From: Persicitalea sp038235275
Lineage (GTDB): Bacteria; Bacteroidota; Bacteroidia; Cytophagales; Spirosomataceae
Direction: 5' to 3'
NCBI GenBank assembly: GCA_038235275.1
Contig: JBBSUC010000013.1
Location: forward strand, 48,506 to 112,505
DNA: 64,000 nucleotides
Below are positions 43,809 through 52,076 of this stretch, one piece after another; positions within the stretch are counted from its first letter, which is position 1, and the number at the start of each line of letters is the position of its first letter. The translations under genes were made by a program, and so were the position numbers. The notes under the pieces were generated by a model. It was given only the letters and a program-made list of their open reading frames with translations. It was not told where the DNA came from and made no database searches.

Positions 43809-44885
43809 ATGACCCCAACATTGAGCCGTGAACTCCGGCAGTTTTTACACGACGGCACGGTAATTCCGGCGCACCCGCTGGCGTTGGCCGAAACCCGCCA
43901 ATTGGACGAAAAGCGGCAGCGGCTCTTGACTCGCTACTACTTGGCCAGCGGCGCGGGTGGCGTGGCGGTGGGCGTCCACACTACCCAGTTCGAGATAAGG
44001 AAATCGGAAATCGACCTGCTGGAAAGGGTGTTGGAACTGGCCGCCGATGAAATTGCGGCTGCCCAACTCTCCCGCCCCTTCCTGAAAGTAGCGGGCGTTT
44101 GCGGCCCCACCAAACAGGCGTTGGGTGAGGCTGAACTTGCCGGGAAGCACGGCTACCACATCGGGCTGGTCAGCCTGGGTGGACTGAATGACTACTCGGA
44201 CGAGCAGCTGATTGCTCACTTGCGCGAAGTTTCGGAGATTATTCCCGTCTTTGGCTTTTACCTGCAACCCGCCGTGGGTGGGCGACTTCTGAGCTATGAT
44301 TTTTGGCGACAGATGGCCAACCTGCCCAACGTGGTTGGAGTAAAGATTGCGGCCTTCAACCGCTACCAAACGCTGGACGCGGTACGGGGAATTTGTGACT
44401 CGGACCGGCGCGACGATATCGCCCTCTACACCGGAAACGACGATAACATAGTCGCTGACTTGCTGACGCCCTACCGTTTTTTTATAAACGGCGAGAAGGT
44501 CGAAAAGCGCTTTGTTGGCGGCTTGTTGGGCCACTGGGCCGTTTGGACGGCCAAAGCAGTGGAACAATTAACCGAGATAAAACAATGTGTCGCCAATAAT
44601 TTCGAAGGCTCGGAAGCCTTATTGGCCAAAGGCATTTCAGTTACGGACATGAACGCCGCAATCTTTGACGCCAAAAATTCCTTTCATGGCTGCATCGCGG
44701 GAATTCACGAAATTTTGAAAAAGCAGGGGATTCTGGAAGGTACCTGGTGCCTCAACCCCAAGGAGCAACTTTCGCCGGGACAAGCCGCCGAAATCGACCG
44801 TATTCTACGGGCATACCCGGAACTGACCGACGATGCGTTCGTCGAGGCTTTTTTACAAAAAAATCAGGAGCTTTCAATCGGATAA
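43809..44885 (+). CDS. Dihydrodipicolinate synthase/N-acetylneuraminate lyase-like aldolase
   Basis: 358 residues; GTG at 43806 directly before is an alternative start. The barrel shows TRYYLASGAGGVAVGVHTTQF, KVAGVCGPTKQA, a Tyr in FGFYLQPAVGG, and the Schiff-base Lys in LPNVVGVKIAAFNRY, all as expected for class I pyruvate aldolases of the DapA/NanA group. It is longer than typical DapA (about 290 residues), with an added C-terminal 50 residues (LNPKEQLSPGQAAEIDRIL). It would cleave or form a keto acid, probably from the substrate imported by the Nramp-like protein. It is last in its operon and convergent with serS, 19 bp away. Confidence 0.85.
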   Translation: MTPTLSRELRQFLHDGTVIPAHPLALAETRQLDEKRQRLLTRYYLASGAGGVAVGVHTTQFEIRKSEIDLLERVLELAADEIAAAQLSRPFLKVAGVCGPTKQALGEAELAGKHGYHIGLVSLGGLNDYSDEQLIAHLREVSEIIPVFGFYLQPAVGGRLLSYDFWRQMANLPNVVGVKIAAFNRYQTLDAVRGICDSDRRDDIALYTGNDDNIVADLLTPYRFFINGEKVEKRFVGGLLGHWAVWTAKAVEQLTEIKQCVANNFEGSEALLAKGISVTDMNAAIFDAKNSFHGCIAGIHEILKKQGILEGTWCLNPKEQLSPGQAAEIDRILRAYPELTDDAFVEAFLQKNQELSIG

Positions 44886-44904
44886 GAAATGTTTCGCCAA
44901 TTCA

Positions 44905-46179
44905 TCACCCAACCACCTCAAACCCACAATACCCCGCCAGCACCTGTGGCACCCGGATACTGCCATCTGCCTGCTGGTTATTCTCCAGCAAAGCCGCCAA
45001 AATACGCGGCAAAGCTAATGCCGAGCCATTGAGCGTGTGGAGTAATTGTGTCTTTCCCTCCGTTTTGTAGCGAAGTTTCAGGCGATTGGCTTGGTAGGTC
45101 TCGAAGTTGGACACCGAGCTACACTCCAGCCAACGCTCCTGGGCGGCGGACCACACCTCGAAATCGTAGGTCAGGGCCGAGGTAAAGCCCATATCACCGC
45201 CGCACAGGCGCAGAATGCGGTAGGGAAGTTCCAATTTTTCCAACAGCCCCTGCACGTGCGTCATCATTTCGTCCAGCACGGCGTAGGATTCTTCCGGCTT
45301 CCTAATTTGCACAATCTCTACTTTGTCGAACTGGTGCAAACGATTCAGCCCGCGGACGTGGGCACCCCAACTCCCGGCCTCGCGGCGAAAGCACTGCGTG
45401 TGGCCGACGTTCTTGACGGGTAGCTCGCTTTCCTGCAAAATGACGTCGCGGTACAGATTGGTAATCGGTACCTCGGCGGTGGGAATCAGGTACAGGTCTT
45501 CATTGGTGACGTGGTACATCTGACCCTCCTTATCGGGCAGTTGCCCGGTGCCGAAGCCCGAGTCGGCGTTGACCAACAGTGGAACCTGAATTTCAAGATA
45601 CCCGGCAGCGGCGGCTTCGTTGAGGAAAAACGAAATCATCGCGCGTTGGAGCCGTGCGCCCTTACCCTTGTACACCGGAAAGCCCGCGCCCGTGATTTTA
45701 TTGCCCAGGTCAAAATCGACGATGTCCAATTTTTTAATCAAGTCCCAGTGCGGCAGCGCTTCGGGAGGCAGCGTGGGTTTTTCGCCCCATTCCAGAACCG
45801 TCACGTTGTCGTCGGCGTTGCGACCATTTGGAACGCTCTCGTGCGGCAGATTGGGTAGCTTGACCAGTTCGCTTTGCAGTTCGACCTCGGCTTTTTTGAG
45901 CTGCTCGTCCAGTTCTTTAGAGCGCTCTTTCAGCGTGGCGGTCTCTACCTTGGCGGCTTCGGCTTCCGCCTTTTTGCCCTGCTTCATCAACCCGCCGATT
46001 TCTTTGGCCTTGGCATTGGACTCGGTCAGTACCCGATCAAGTTCGCCCTGCGTTTCGCGGCGCAGGCGATCGAGTTTGATAATGAGTTCCACGGCATCTT
46101 CGGCCTCGGGAAAGTTTCTTTTCTGTAATCCGGCGATGGTCGCTTCTTTGTTCTCGCGGATGAAAGTGGTTTGGAGCAT
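44905..46179 (-). CDS. serS: Seryl-tRNA synthetase
   Basis: 424 residues. The N-terminal about 110 residues are the long antiparallel coiled-coil arm that holds tRNA-Ser (LDRLRRETQGELDRVL ... KERSKELDEQLKKAEVELQ). Class II catalytic motifs follow: motif 2 in FRREAGSWGAHVRGLNRLHQF and motif 3 in LNGSALALPRILAALLENNQ. It charges tRNA-Ser with serine in the cytoplasm. Length and all motifs are standard. It is convergent with the aldolase gene and follows the aspartate kinase gene by 110 bp. Confidence 0.97.
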   Translation of the reverse strand: MLQTTFIRENKEATIAGLQKRNFPEAEDAVELIIKLDRLRRETQGELDRVLTESNAKAKEIGGLMKQGKKAEAEAAKVETATLKERSKELDEQLKKAEVELQSELVKLPNLPHESVPNGRNADDNVTVLEWGEKPTLPPEALPHWDLIKKLDIVDFDLGNKITGAGFPVYKGKGARLQRAMISFFLNEAAAAGYLEIQVPLLVNADSGFGTGQLPDKEGQMYHVTNEDLYLIPTAEVPITNLYRDVILQESELPVKNVGHTQCFRREAGSWGAHVRGLNRLHQFDKVEIVQIRKPEESYAVLDEMMTHVQGLLEKLELPYRILRLCGGDMGFTSALTYDFEVWSAAQERWLECSSVSNFETYQANRLKLRYKTEGKTQLLHTLNGSALALPRILAALLENNQQADGSIRVPQVLAGYCGFEVVG

Positions 46180-46289
46180 TCTTTTTGGATTATTCTAACC
46201 TTTTTAAACGTGGAACGTTCTCAGATCCTGGGAATCGTACCACTTTTGTGCCTTTGGATCGCAGCGGCGAACCGCCTTTGTGCCTCTCT

Positions 46290-47648
46290 TTACGGTGCCG
46301 TAAAAATATCCTTCATCGCGTCTTCATAATAAAAAAGCCGCTCGTTCAGCGCATTTAACGCCCGTTCTTTCAAACTGGAATGAATCAGAATCGAAAGGTT
46401 ATGTTCCGAGGCACCGTAGGAAATCATCCGCAGCGGAATGTCTTTCAGGGCTTCCAGCACTTTGATGGCAATGCCCTCTTTGTCGGCACTGAAATTCCCG
46501 ACGATGCAAACGATCGTCTGGTCGCGGTCGTGCTCTTCCAGGTCGGCGATTTCGCGCAGTTCGGCGGTGATGGCGTCCAGGTGTTCGTTGTTGTCGATCG
46601 TGACCGACACCGACACCTCCGAGGTAGTCACCATGTCCACCGGGGTTTTGTATTTTTCAAAAATCTCAAACACCCGCCGCAGAAAACCGTAGGCGTTCAG
46701 CATCCGGGTCGAGTGGACATAAATGGCCGTAATGTTGTCCTTGGCGGCGATGGCTTTGATTTCTCGGTCGCTGCTGCTGGTGGCGATGAGCGTACCGGGA
46801 GCATCGGGCTGCATGGTATTTTTCAGCCGCACGGGAACGCCGCGCATTTTGGCGGGCGTAATGGTGCTGGGGTGCAGAATTTTAGCCCCGAAATACGCCA
46901 ACTCCGCCGCTTCCTCAAAGGTCAACTCCCGAATGGGGAACGTCCGCTTCACGATGCGCGGGTCATTGTTGTGCATCCCGTCGATGTCAGTCCAAATCTG
47001 GATTTCCTCGGCGCGAATCGCTCCGCCAATGAGCGAAGCCGTGTAGTCGGAGCCGCCGCGCTTGAGGTTATCCACCTCACCGCGTGGATTGCGACAGATG
47101 AAGCCCTGCGTGATGACCAGCTGCGTGTCGGGGTGCTGGTCGAGCATGGTCGTTAGTCGTTCTTCAATCAAGGCCAATTCGGGTTCACCCTCGGCGTCGA
47201 TGCGCATGAATTCCAGCGCGGGCAGCAAAATGGAGTTCGCCCCCTGTTCTTCGAGGTACGCCTCAAACATTTGGGTGCTGAGTAATTCACCCTCGGCCAC
47301 CAATTCCTTCTCCCGCTTAACCGTGAAAGGCCTGATATTGACCAAAGAACGAATAAACGAAAACTCGTTTTTTACGATCTCCTGTCCCTTCTCCAGCCCG
47401 GTCTCGGTACTGTAAAGCTCCTTCACGAACCCATCGTAGTGATCCTGTAGAGCCTTGATTTTCTCAATAGCCTCATCGTTCTGATTCGCCTTGGCGGACT
47501 CACCAATAGAAATCAGCGCGTTGGTCGTGCCGGACAAAGCCGACAGCACCACGATCTTACGCGAATCGTCCGAAGTAATCAAATCGCGAATGGCGTGCAT
47601 CCGCTCAGGCTTCCCCACGGAAGTACCCCCAAATTTCCAAACCTGCAT
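46290..47648 (-). CDS. lysC: Aspartate kinase
   Basis: 452 residues. The kinase domain opens with VWKFGGTSVGKPE, followed by GFICRNPRGEVDNLKRGGSDYTASLIGGA, the substrate and ATP-binding pattern. Residues about 300-450 are two ACT domains (FLRRVFEIFEKYKTPVDMVTTSEVSVSVTID and VCIVGNF). It makes aspartyl phosphate, the first step to lysine, threonine and methionine; the ACT domains point to feedback control. It is a monofunctional enzyme without homoserine dehydrogenase. A -7 element is at 47714-47721. The numbers of paralogues and the feedback amino acid cannot be told here. Confidence 0.95.
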   Translation of the reverse strand: MQVWKFGGTSVGKPERMHAIRDLITSDDSRKIVVLSALSGTTNALISIGESAKANQNDEAIEKIKALQDHYDGFVKELYSTETGLEKGQEIVKNEFSFIRSLVNIRPFTVKREKELVAEGELLSTQMFEAYLEEQGANSILLPALEFMRIDAEGEPELALIEERLTTMLDQHPDTQLVITQGFICRNPRGEVDNLKRGGSDYTASLIGGAIRAEEIQIWTDIDGMHNNDPRIVKRTFPIRELTFEEAAELAYFGAKILHPSTITPAKMRGVPVRLKNTMQPDAPGTLIATSSSDREIKAIAAKDNITAIYVHSTRMLNAYGFLRRVFEIFEKYKTPVDMVTTSEVSVSVTIDNNEHLDAITAELREIADLEEHDRDQTIVCIVGNFSADKEGIAIKVLEALKDIPLRMISYGASEHNLSILIHSSLKERALNALNERLFYYEDAMKDIFTAP

Positions 47649-47713
47649 TTCTTTTGACCGTTTTTTCTGGGTTAAAAGGTCAAACGGTTGAATGGTGAAG
47701 GGTATTTTTTCTT

Positions 47714-47721
47714 CAAAAGTA
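47714..47721 (-). promoter_or_regulatory. -7 element of the aspartate kinase gene
   Basis: TACTTTTG on the minus strand; the start would be near 47706 with a leader of about 58 nt. No strong -33 element is seen. Confidence 0.45.
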
Positions 47722-47824
47722 CAACATTAGTCCCGGATGCCCTTTGAGAATCTGAGACCGCTGTTTAACGCTACGGGGCTCCCCGCTTTGACCGTTTAAC
47801 CCTTTAACCAAATATCCGTTTAAC

Positions 47825-48301
47825 CTAAAATTTGAGCATTTTTATCGCCGTCATCGCTGCTTCGTCGCCTTTATTGCCGTGGATTCCGCCCGCGCGGTCG
47901 AGGGCTTGTTGTTGGTTGTTGGGCGTCAGGACACCGAAGATAACGGGTTTGTTGTATTTCAGACTGACTTGCGTCAGTCCGTTTGCTACAGCGTTATTGA
48001 TGTAGTCGTTGTGTTTCGTTTCGCCCTGAATCACGCAGCCGAGAGCAATGACCGCGTCTACGTTTTCTTTTTGGGCAAAAACCTGGGACCCATAGCTCAG
48101 TTCGTAGCTACCCGGCACATTGGCGCGGATGATATTGTCGGGTTTCGCTCCGTATTCCAGGAGCGTCTGGTACGCGCCTTCAAAGAGTTTTTCCGTAATC
48201 TCCTGATTCCACTCCGCTACGACAATGGCGAATGTTTTTGCGCTGATATCGGGCAGATCGATGGTAGCGAATTCGCTTAAATTCTTGTGGGCGGTTGACA
48301 T
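47825..48301 (-). CDS. ribH: 6,7-dimethyl-8-ribityllumazine synthase
   Basis: 158 residues, the normal length. Family motifs are VVAEWNQEITEKLFEGA, NVPGSYELSYGSQVFA, AVIALGCVIQGETKHNDYI (catalytic His in the TKHNDY segment) and PVIFGVLTPNNQQQALDRAG. It condenses the ribityl-aminopyrimidine with dihydroxybutanone phosphate in riboflavin synthesis, forming icosahedral or pentameric assemblies. It follows the TPR membrane gene on the same strand by 133 bp. No FMN riboswitch is visible in the leader. Confidence 0.96.
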   Translation of the reverse strand: MSTAHKNLSEFATIDLPDISAKTFAIVVAEWNQEITEKLFEGAYQTLLEYGAKPDNIIRANVPGSYELSYGSQVFAQKENVDAVIALGCVIQGETKHNDYINNAVANGLTQVSLKYNKPVIFGVLTPNNQQQALDRAGGIHGNKGDEAAMTAIKMLKF

Positions 48302-48434
48302 TATGTAGATTCTAGACTCTTGATTTTAGACTTTGGACCGCTTCGTTCGCAAACTTTGGGCCTTTATGGATTCAAAAAAAAAGGATAAAACCGCAGTCGG
48401 CTTTATCCTTTTTCAGGAAGGCAATGGGTTTCCA

Positions 48435-49136
48435 TTACTCGCCGGCTTCTCCTTCGAGAAGTCCCTTGTATTTTTTAGCGTTGGTTACTTCGGCCGACAA
48501 AGGGTACTCTTCGATAATTTTTCCGTAGGAAGCAATGGCATCCTTGGGCTGTTTGGCCTTTTCCTGCGCGATACCCAACTTCATCAGATAAACGGGCGTG
48601 AAGAATTCGTTCGATTTATAATCCGCCGCTTTTTTGTAGTAGCTGACCGCTTCCTCGGGTTGATTTTTTTCCATGTAAGCATCGCCCGTCAGCGCGTAAG
48701 CGCGGCCCTGCACCAGCAGATCCGACGAACTGAACGACTTCAACTGTCCGATGGCGTCGTCGAACTTGCCTTCTTTCATCAAAGCAATACCCGCGTAAAG
48801 GTGGGCTAAGTTGGCCGCGTCGGTACCCGAGTAGTTATCCGCAATCGCCAGCAAACCTTCGTTGCCGCCGCTACCATTCAAGGCCCGACGTACAGAATCG
48901 GCCTCCATATCGTATACTACAGTCGACAAGGCAGACTGCGCCGTGCTTTCCTGGCTATCAATATAAAAGCGATAAGCTGCGAAACATAGCACGACCGCCA
49001 CAATGGCAATCGCTACGCCGATGAGCGCCTTTTTGTATTTGATAAAAAAGATTTCGGCCCGGCTAATCTGACTGGCTAGTGCCTCCGGACTTTCAATAAT
49101 ATCAATCCCGGAATTGGCCGTATTTTTCTTGCTCAT
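48435..49136 (-). CDS. TPR-repeat membrane-anchored protein (YfgM-like)
   Basis: 233 residues from the ATG at 49136; the promoter at 49161-49188 excludes the upstream ATG at 49163. A transmembrane helix at about residues 40-62 (ALIGVAIAIVAVVLCFAAYRFYI) follows a short cytoplasmic part. The periplasmic part has tetratricopeptide repeats (ANLAHLYAGIALMKEGKFDDAIGQL, GRAYALTGDAYMEKNQPEEAVSYY, MKLGIAQEKAKQPKDAIASY). The arrangement resembles YfgM, a partner of periplasmic chaperones and SecYEG. The specific role is inferred only from this resemblance. Confidence 0.85.
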   Translation of the reverse strand: MSKKNTANSGIDIIESPEALASQISRAEIFFIKYKKALIGVAIAIVAVVLCFAAYRFYIDSQESTAQSALSTVVYDMEADSVRRALNGSGGNEGLLAIADNYSGTDAANLAHLYAGIALMKEGKFDDAIGQLKSFSSSDLLVQGRAYALTGDAYMEKNQPEEAVSYYKKAADYKSNEFFTPVYLMKLGIAQEKAKQPKDAIASYGKIIEEYPLSAEVTNAKKYKGLLEGEAGE

Positions 49137-49160
49137 GCGTTTGGGTTCATTTTTGGAACG

Positions 49161-49188
49161 CAAAAGTAGGGAAAAATTTGTTTAACAA
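49161..49188 (-). promoter_or_regulatory. Promoter of the TPR membrane protein gene
   Basis: On the minus strand TTG (49188-49186) and TACTTTTG (49168-49161) are 17 bp apart; the start codon at 49136 is 25 bp on. Confidence 0.55.
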
Positions 49189-49192
49189 CACC

Positions 49193-50248
49193 TTACTCCA
49201 TAATAAACGGATAATCCTCCTGCGCGTATACGTCGGTGTAGGCTTCCTTGGCGTCGGGGAAATCGGACTCGTCGGCAAATTTGACGGCTTCGGCCACGGT
49301 AGCCTTGATTTGCTTGTCGATGGCATCCAGTTCCTCCTCCGTCGCAAACTTATGTTTCAGGATCACCTGCTTCACGTTTTCGATAGGGTCGCGGAGTTTG
49401 TACTCCTCCACCTCTTCCTTGGTGCGGTACTTCTGCGGGTCCGACATGGAGTGGCCCCGGTAGCGGTAAGTGCGGAATTCGAGGTAAGTTGGCCCTTCGC
49501 CTTTGCGGGCGCGTTCGGCGGCACGGCTCACGGCTTCGTGAATCGCCTCCACGTTCATGCCGTCCACGGGTTCGGAGGGGATGTCGTAGGATTCGCCCAG
49601 GGTGTAGAGTTCGGTTACATTGGAAGAGCGGCCCACGGAGGTACCCATCGCGTAGCCGTTATTCTCGACTACGAAAATGACGGGTAGTTTCCAGGTCATC
49701 GCCATGTTCAGGGCTTCGTGGAACGCACCCTGCCGCACGGCGCCGTCCCCGAAAAAGCAGATGCAGACGTTACCCGTCTCGTTGTATTTTTCGGCAAAGG
49801 CGATGCCCGCCCCCAACGGAATCTGCGCCCCCACGATGCCGTGGCCGCCCATGAAGTTATGCTCTTTATCAAAGATGTGCATCGAGCCCCCTTTACCCTT
49901 AGTCGTGCCGGTTTTCTTGCCAAATAGCTCGGCCATGATTGCGTTCGGGCTGGTGCCCAGCGCCAGCGGCATGCCGTGATCACGGTAAGCGGTGATGTAC
50001 TTATCGTCGGGCGTGAGGGCCGTGGCCGTTCCCGACGAACAGGCCTCCTGTCCTATATAGAGGTGACAGAATCCCCGGATTTTTTGCTGGCCGTAAAGTT
50101 GCCCCGCTTTTTCCTCGAATCGGCGTTGCAACAGCATATTCTCGTACCAAAACATATAGCGTTCCTTGGAATGCTGCAATTTCGGGGCGGCCTCTTTCTT
50201 AGGCGCTTCCTTCTTGGCGGGGGCTTTCTTTTCTTTGGTCGTGGCCAT
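49193..50248 (-). CDS. pdhA: Pyruvate dehydrogenase E1 component, alpha subunit
   Basis: 351 residues. After a Lys/Ala-rich N-terminal extension (about 30 residues) the E1-alpha core begins: RRFEEKAGQLYGQQKIRGFCHLYIGQEA, GKGGSMHIFDKEHNFMGGHGIVG, and the thiamine diphosphate motif from FFGDGAVRQGAFHEALN to VVENNGYAMGT, then TYRYRGHSMSDPQKYR. It decarboxylates pyruvate; the beta subunit is not adjacent, so the complex is encoded in pieces. The first 30 residues (KEKKAPAKKEAPKKEAAPK) are not part of the enzyme fold. Three tandem TGAATTA units lie just before the gene. Confidence 0.95.
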   Translation of the reverse strand: MATTKEKKAPAKKEAPKKEAAPKLQHSKERYMFWYENMLLQRRFEEKAGQLYGQQKIRGFCHLYIGQEACSSGTATALTPDDKYITAYRDHGMPLALGTSPNAIMAELFGKKTGTTKGKGGSMHIFDKEHNFMGGHGIVGAQIPLGAGIAFAEKYNETGNVCICFFGDGAVRQGAFHEALNMAMTWKLPVIFVVENNGYAMGTSVGRSSNVTELYTLGESYDIPSEPVDGMNVEAIHEAVSRAAERARKGEGPTYLEFRTYRYRGHSMSDPQKYRTKEEVEEYKLRDPIENVKQVILKHKFATEEELDAIDKQIKATVAEAVKFADESDFPDAKEAYTDVYAQEDYPFIME

Positions 50249-50260
50249 TTATTCTAATGA

Positions 50261-50284
50261 TGAATTATGAATTATGAATTATGA
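50261..50284. repeat. Tandem TGAATTA repeat in the pdhA leader
   Basis: Three copies of TGAATTA at 50261-50281 end in TGAG. On the coding strand this reads CTCATAATTCATAATTCA, 13 bp ahead of the pdhA start. Similar leaders precede 11885, 13178 and atpD. Confidence 0.7.
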
Positions 50285-50423
50285 GACAAAGTCCGCGTGG
50301 ATACTCATAACTATGATCTAGGAACTTTACATCTTGGTAATTGTTGGGATAAAACCCGATTCGGGCGGTTTTTGGGCCGCTTGAACTGCGAAAGTAACAA
50401 TAAACTCCCTAACAAAGAAAGGC

Positions 50424-51509
50424 ATGTGGCTCGAAAAACTTCATCTTACGTATTTCAAAAGCTACGAAGAGGGAAGTTTTAACTTCGGCGAGCGTGTCAA
50501 CTGCCTGGTGGGCGAGAACGGCAGCGGCAAAACCAACCTGCTGGACGCGATCTATTTTTTAGCCCTCACTAAAAGCGCTTTTCAGAACCAGGACGCCCTC
50601 AGCATCCGTCATGAGGACGATTTCTTCGTGCTGGACGGAATTTTCCACCTGGACGCGGAGCGCGTCCAAATCACCTGTAGCCTGCCACGCGGACAGCGCA
50701 AGGTGATGATGTCGGACAAGAAAGCCTACGAACGCTTGAGCGACCATATTGGCCGGTTCCCGGTGGTGCTGATCGCGCCGGACGATACCGACCTTGTTCG
50801 TGAGGGCAGCGAACTGCGGCGGCGGTTTTTCGATGGTGTCCTTTCACAACTCGATCCGCGCTACCTGGAAGATTTCCTGCAATACAACAAAATCCTGAAT
50901 CACCGAAATGGGCTTTTGAAACTATTCGCTGAGCGCAACTACCTCGATGTGGATTTACTCGAAACCTACAACGACCCGCTCATTGCCCTCAATTTGCGCC
51001 TTCACGCGCAGCGGCGGGCGTTTATGGACAGCTTTCTACCTTTGTTCAAAAAACACTACGCCTTTCTGAGTAGTGAAAAAGAAAGTGTGGCGGTCATTTA
51101 CGAAAGTGAGATCGCCACCGACGACTTTGCCGCCGAGTTCCGTAAGCACCGCTCCCGTGACCTTCACGCCCAGCGCACCGTCCGCGGCATTCATAAGGAC
51201 GATTATATTTTTGAAATCGACGGGGTGGTTTTGAAAAAATTTGGTTCGCAGGGCCAGCAGAAATCCTTTGTGATCGCCCTCAAACTCGCGCAATACGAAC
51301 TTCTCGCCGCCGAAAAAGAAACGAAACCCATCCTCCTTCTCGACGACATCTTCGACAAACTCGACGACAAGCGCATCCACAAACTTATCGAACTCATCGA
51401 CGACGGCTCCCTCGGCCAGGTCTTCATCACCGATGCCCGCCCCGAGCGTTCCCGCCGCATTCTGGAAAGCATACAGGCCGATGTGCGGTTCTTTTCGATT
51501 GGGGATTAG
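50424..51509 (+). CDS. recF: DNA replication and repair protein RecF
   Basis: 361 residues. Walker A is GENGSGKTN at about residues 31-39, the signature is in FGSQGQQKSFVIALKLAQ, and Walker B is ILLLDDIFDKLD. RecF loads RecA at gapped DNA with RecO and RecR. Length is normal. It stands alone, divergent from pdhA; gyrB or dnaN are not adjacent, as in many Bacteroidota. No TAnnTTTG element is convincing upstream. Confidence 0.95.
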   Translation: MWLEKLHLTYFKSYEEGSFNFGERVNCLVGENGSGKTNLLDAIYFLALTKSAFQNQDALSIRHEDDFFVLDGIFHLDAERVQITCSLPRGQRKVMMSDKKAYERLSDHIGRFPVVLIAPDDTDLVREGSELRRRFFDGVLSQLDPRYLEDFLQYNKILNHRNGLLKLFAERNYLDVDLLETYNDPLIALNLRLHAQRRAFMDSFLPLFKKHYAFLSSEKESVAVIYESEIATDDFAAEFRKHRSRDLHAQRTVRGIHKDDYIFEIDGVVLKKFGSQGQQKSFVIALKLAQYELLAAEKETKPILLLDDIFDKLDDKRIHKLIELIDDGSLGQVFITDARPERSRRILESIQADVRFFSIGD

Positions 51510-51579
51510 GGAGTGATAAGTTTATTAATCAAGTAGTTATTGTCAAAATAAGAGTAAGCCAAAAATAATTTGGCTCTAT

Positions 51580-51653
51580 CTACGAAAAAAATCGTAGTTT
51601 AAATTTGAATCTACGAATTATTTCGTAGACCTTTGCTACGAAGTCTTTCGTAA
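51580..51653. promoter_or_regulatory. Three BlaI-type operators CTACGA-N6-TCGTAG
   Basis: 18-bp palindromes at 51580-51597 and 51611-51628 are perfect; the third at 51636-51653 ends TCGTAA (one mismatch). Start-to-start distances are 31 and 25 bp. A -7 element TAAATTTG (51600-51607) lies between the first and second. They are the expected targets of the BlaI-like repressor encoded at 51703. Confidence 0.85.
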
Positions 51654-51702
51654 GTAGGCGTTTCAAGCAGAAACCATATTAGGCTCCTCAAATTGAACTA
51701 CC

Positions 51703-52074
51703 ATGATAAAACCCACCGACTCCGAACTGGAAATCCTCGCTTACCTCTGGCAGCAAGGCCCGAGTACCGTCCGGCAAGTCCACGATTTTTTAGCCAAAAC
51801 CAAAGACGCGGGCTACACAACGACCCTGAAACTCATGCAAATCATGCAGGAAAAAGGTCTGGTAAGCCGTACTGAAGAAGGACGCTCGCACATCTACACT
51901 GCGCAGGTCAGCGAGGAAGAAACGCAGCAGTCGCTACTGGGCCGCTTCGTGGAAACCGCCTTCCGAGGCTCGGCGGCGCAATTGGTGATGCAGGCCCTGG
52001 GCAACCACAAAACCTCCGCCGAAGAACTGGACGAAATCCGAAATCTATTAGATAATCTTGAAAACAACCGTTAG
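51703..52074 (+). CDS. BlaI/MecI/CopY-family repressor
   Basis: 123 residues. The winged-helix N-terminal domain is clear (TDSELEILAYLWQQGPSTVRQVHDFL ... TTTLKLMQIMQEKGLVSRTEEGRSHIY). The C-terminal helices form the dimer interface in the family, and proteolysis between them and the wing by a partner M56 peptidase inactivates the repressor. Three matching palindromes lie just upstream, indicating autoregulation. The stop is 2 bp before the start of the M56 gene, so the two are translated together. The signal sensed is unknown. Confidence 0.92.
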   Translation: MIKPTDSELEILAYLWQQGPSTVRQVHDFLAKTKDAGYTTTLKLMQIMQEKGLVSRTEEGRSHIYTAQVSEEETQQSLLGRFVETAFRGSAAQLVMQALGNHKTSAEELDEIRNLLDNLENNR

Positions 52075-52076
52075 CC

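Noticed and set aside
46240..46288. Repeated GCCTTTGTGCC segments, also near 60471 and 62696
   Set aside because: Copies are short and imperfect; three loose matches are not enough to call a repeat family here.
47649..47824. Possible lysine riboswitch ahead of the aspartate kinase
   Set aside because: The leader predicted from the -7 element is only about 58 nt, too short for a lysine riboswitch, and no matching helices are seen.
48302..48434. FMN riboswitch near ribH
   Set aside because: This stretch is downstream of the TPR gene and too short; no RFN-element pattern is present.
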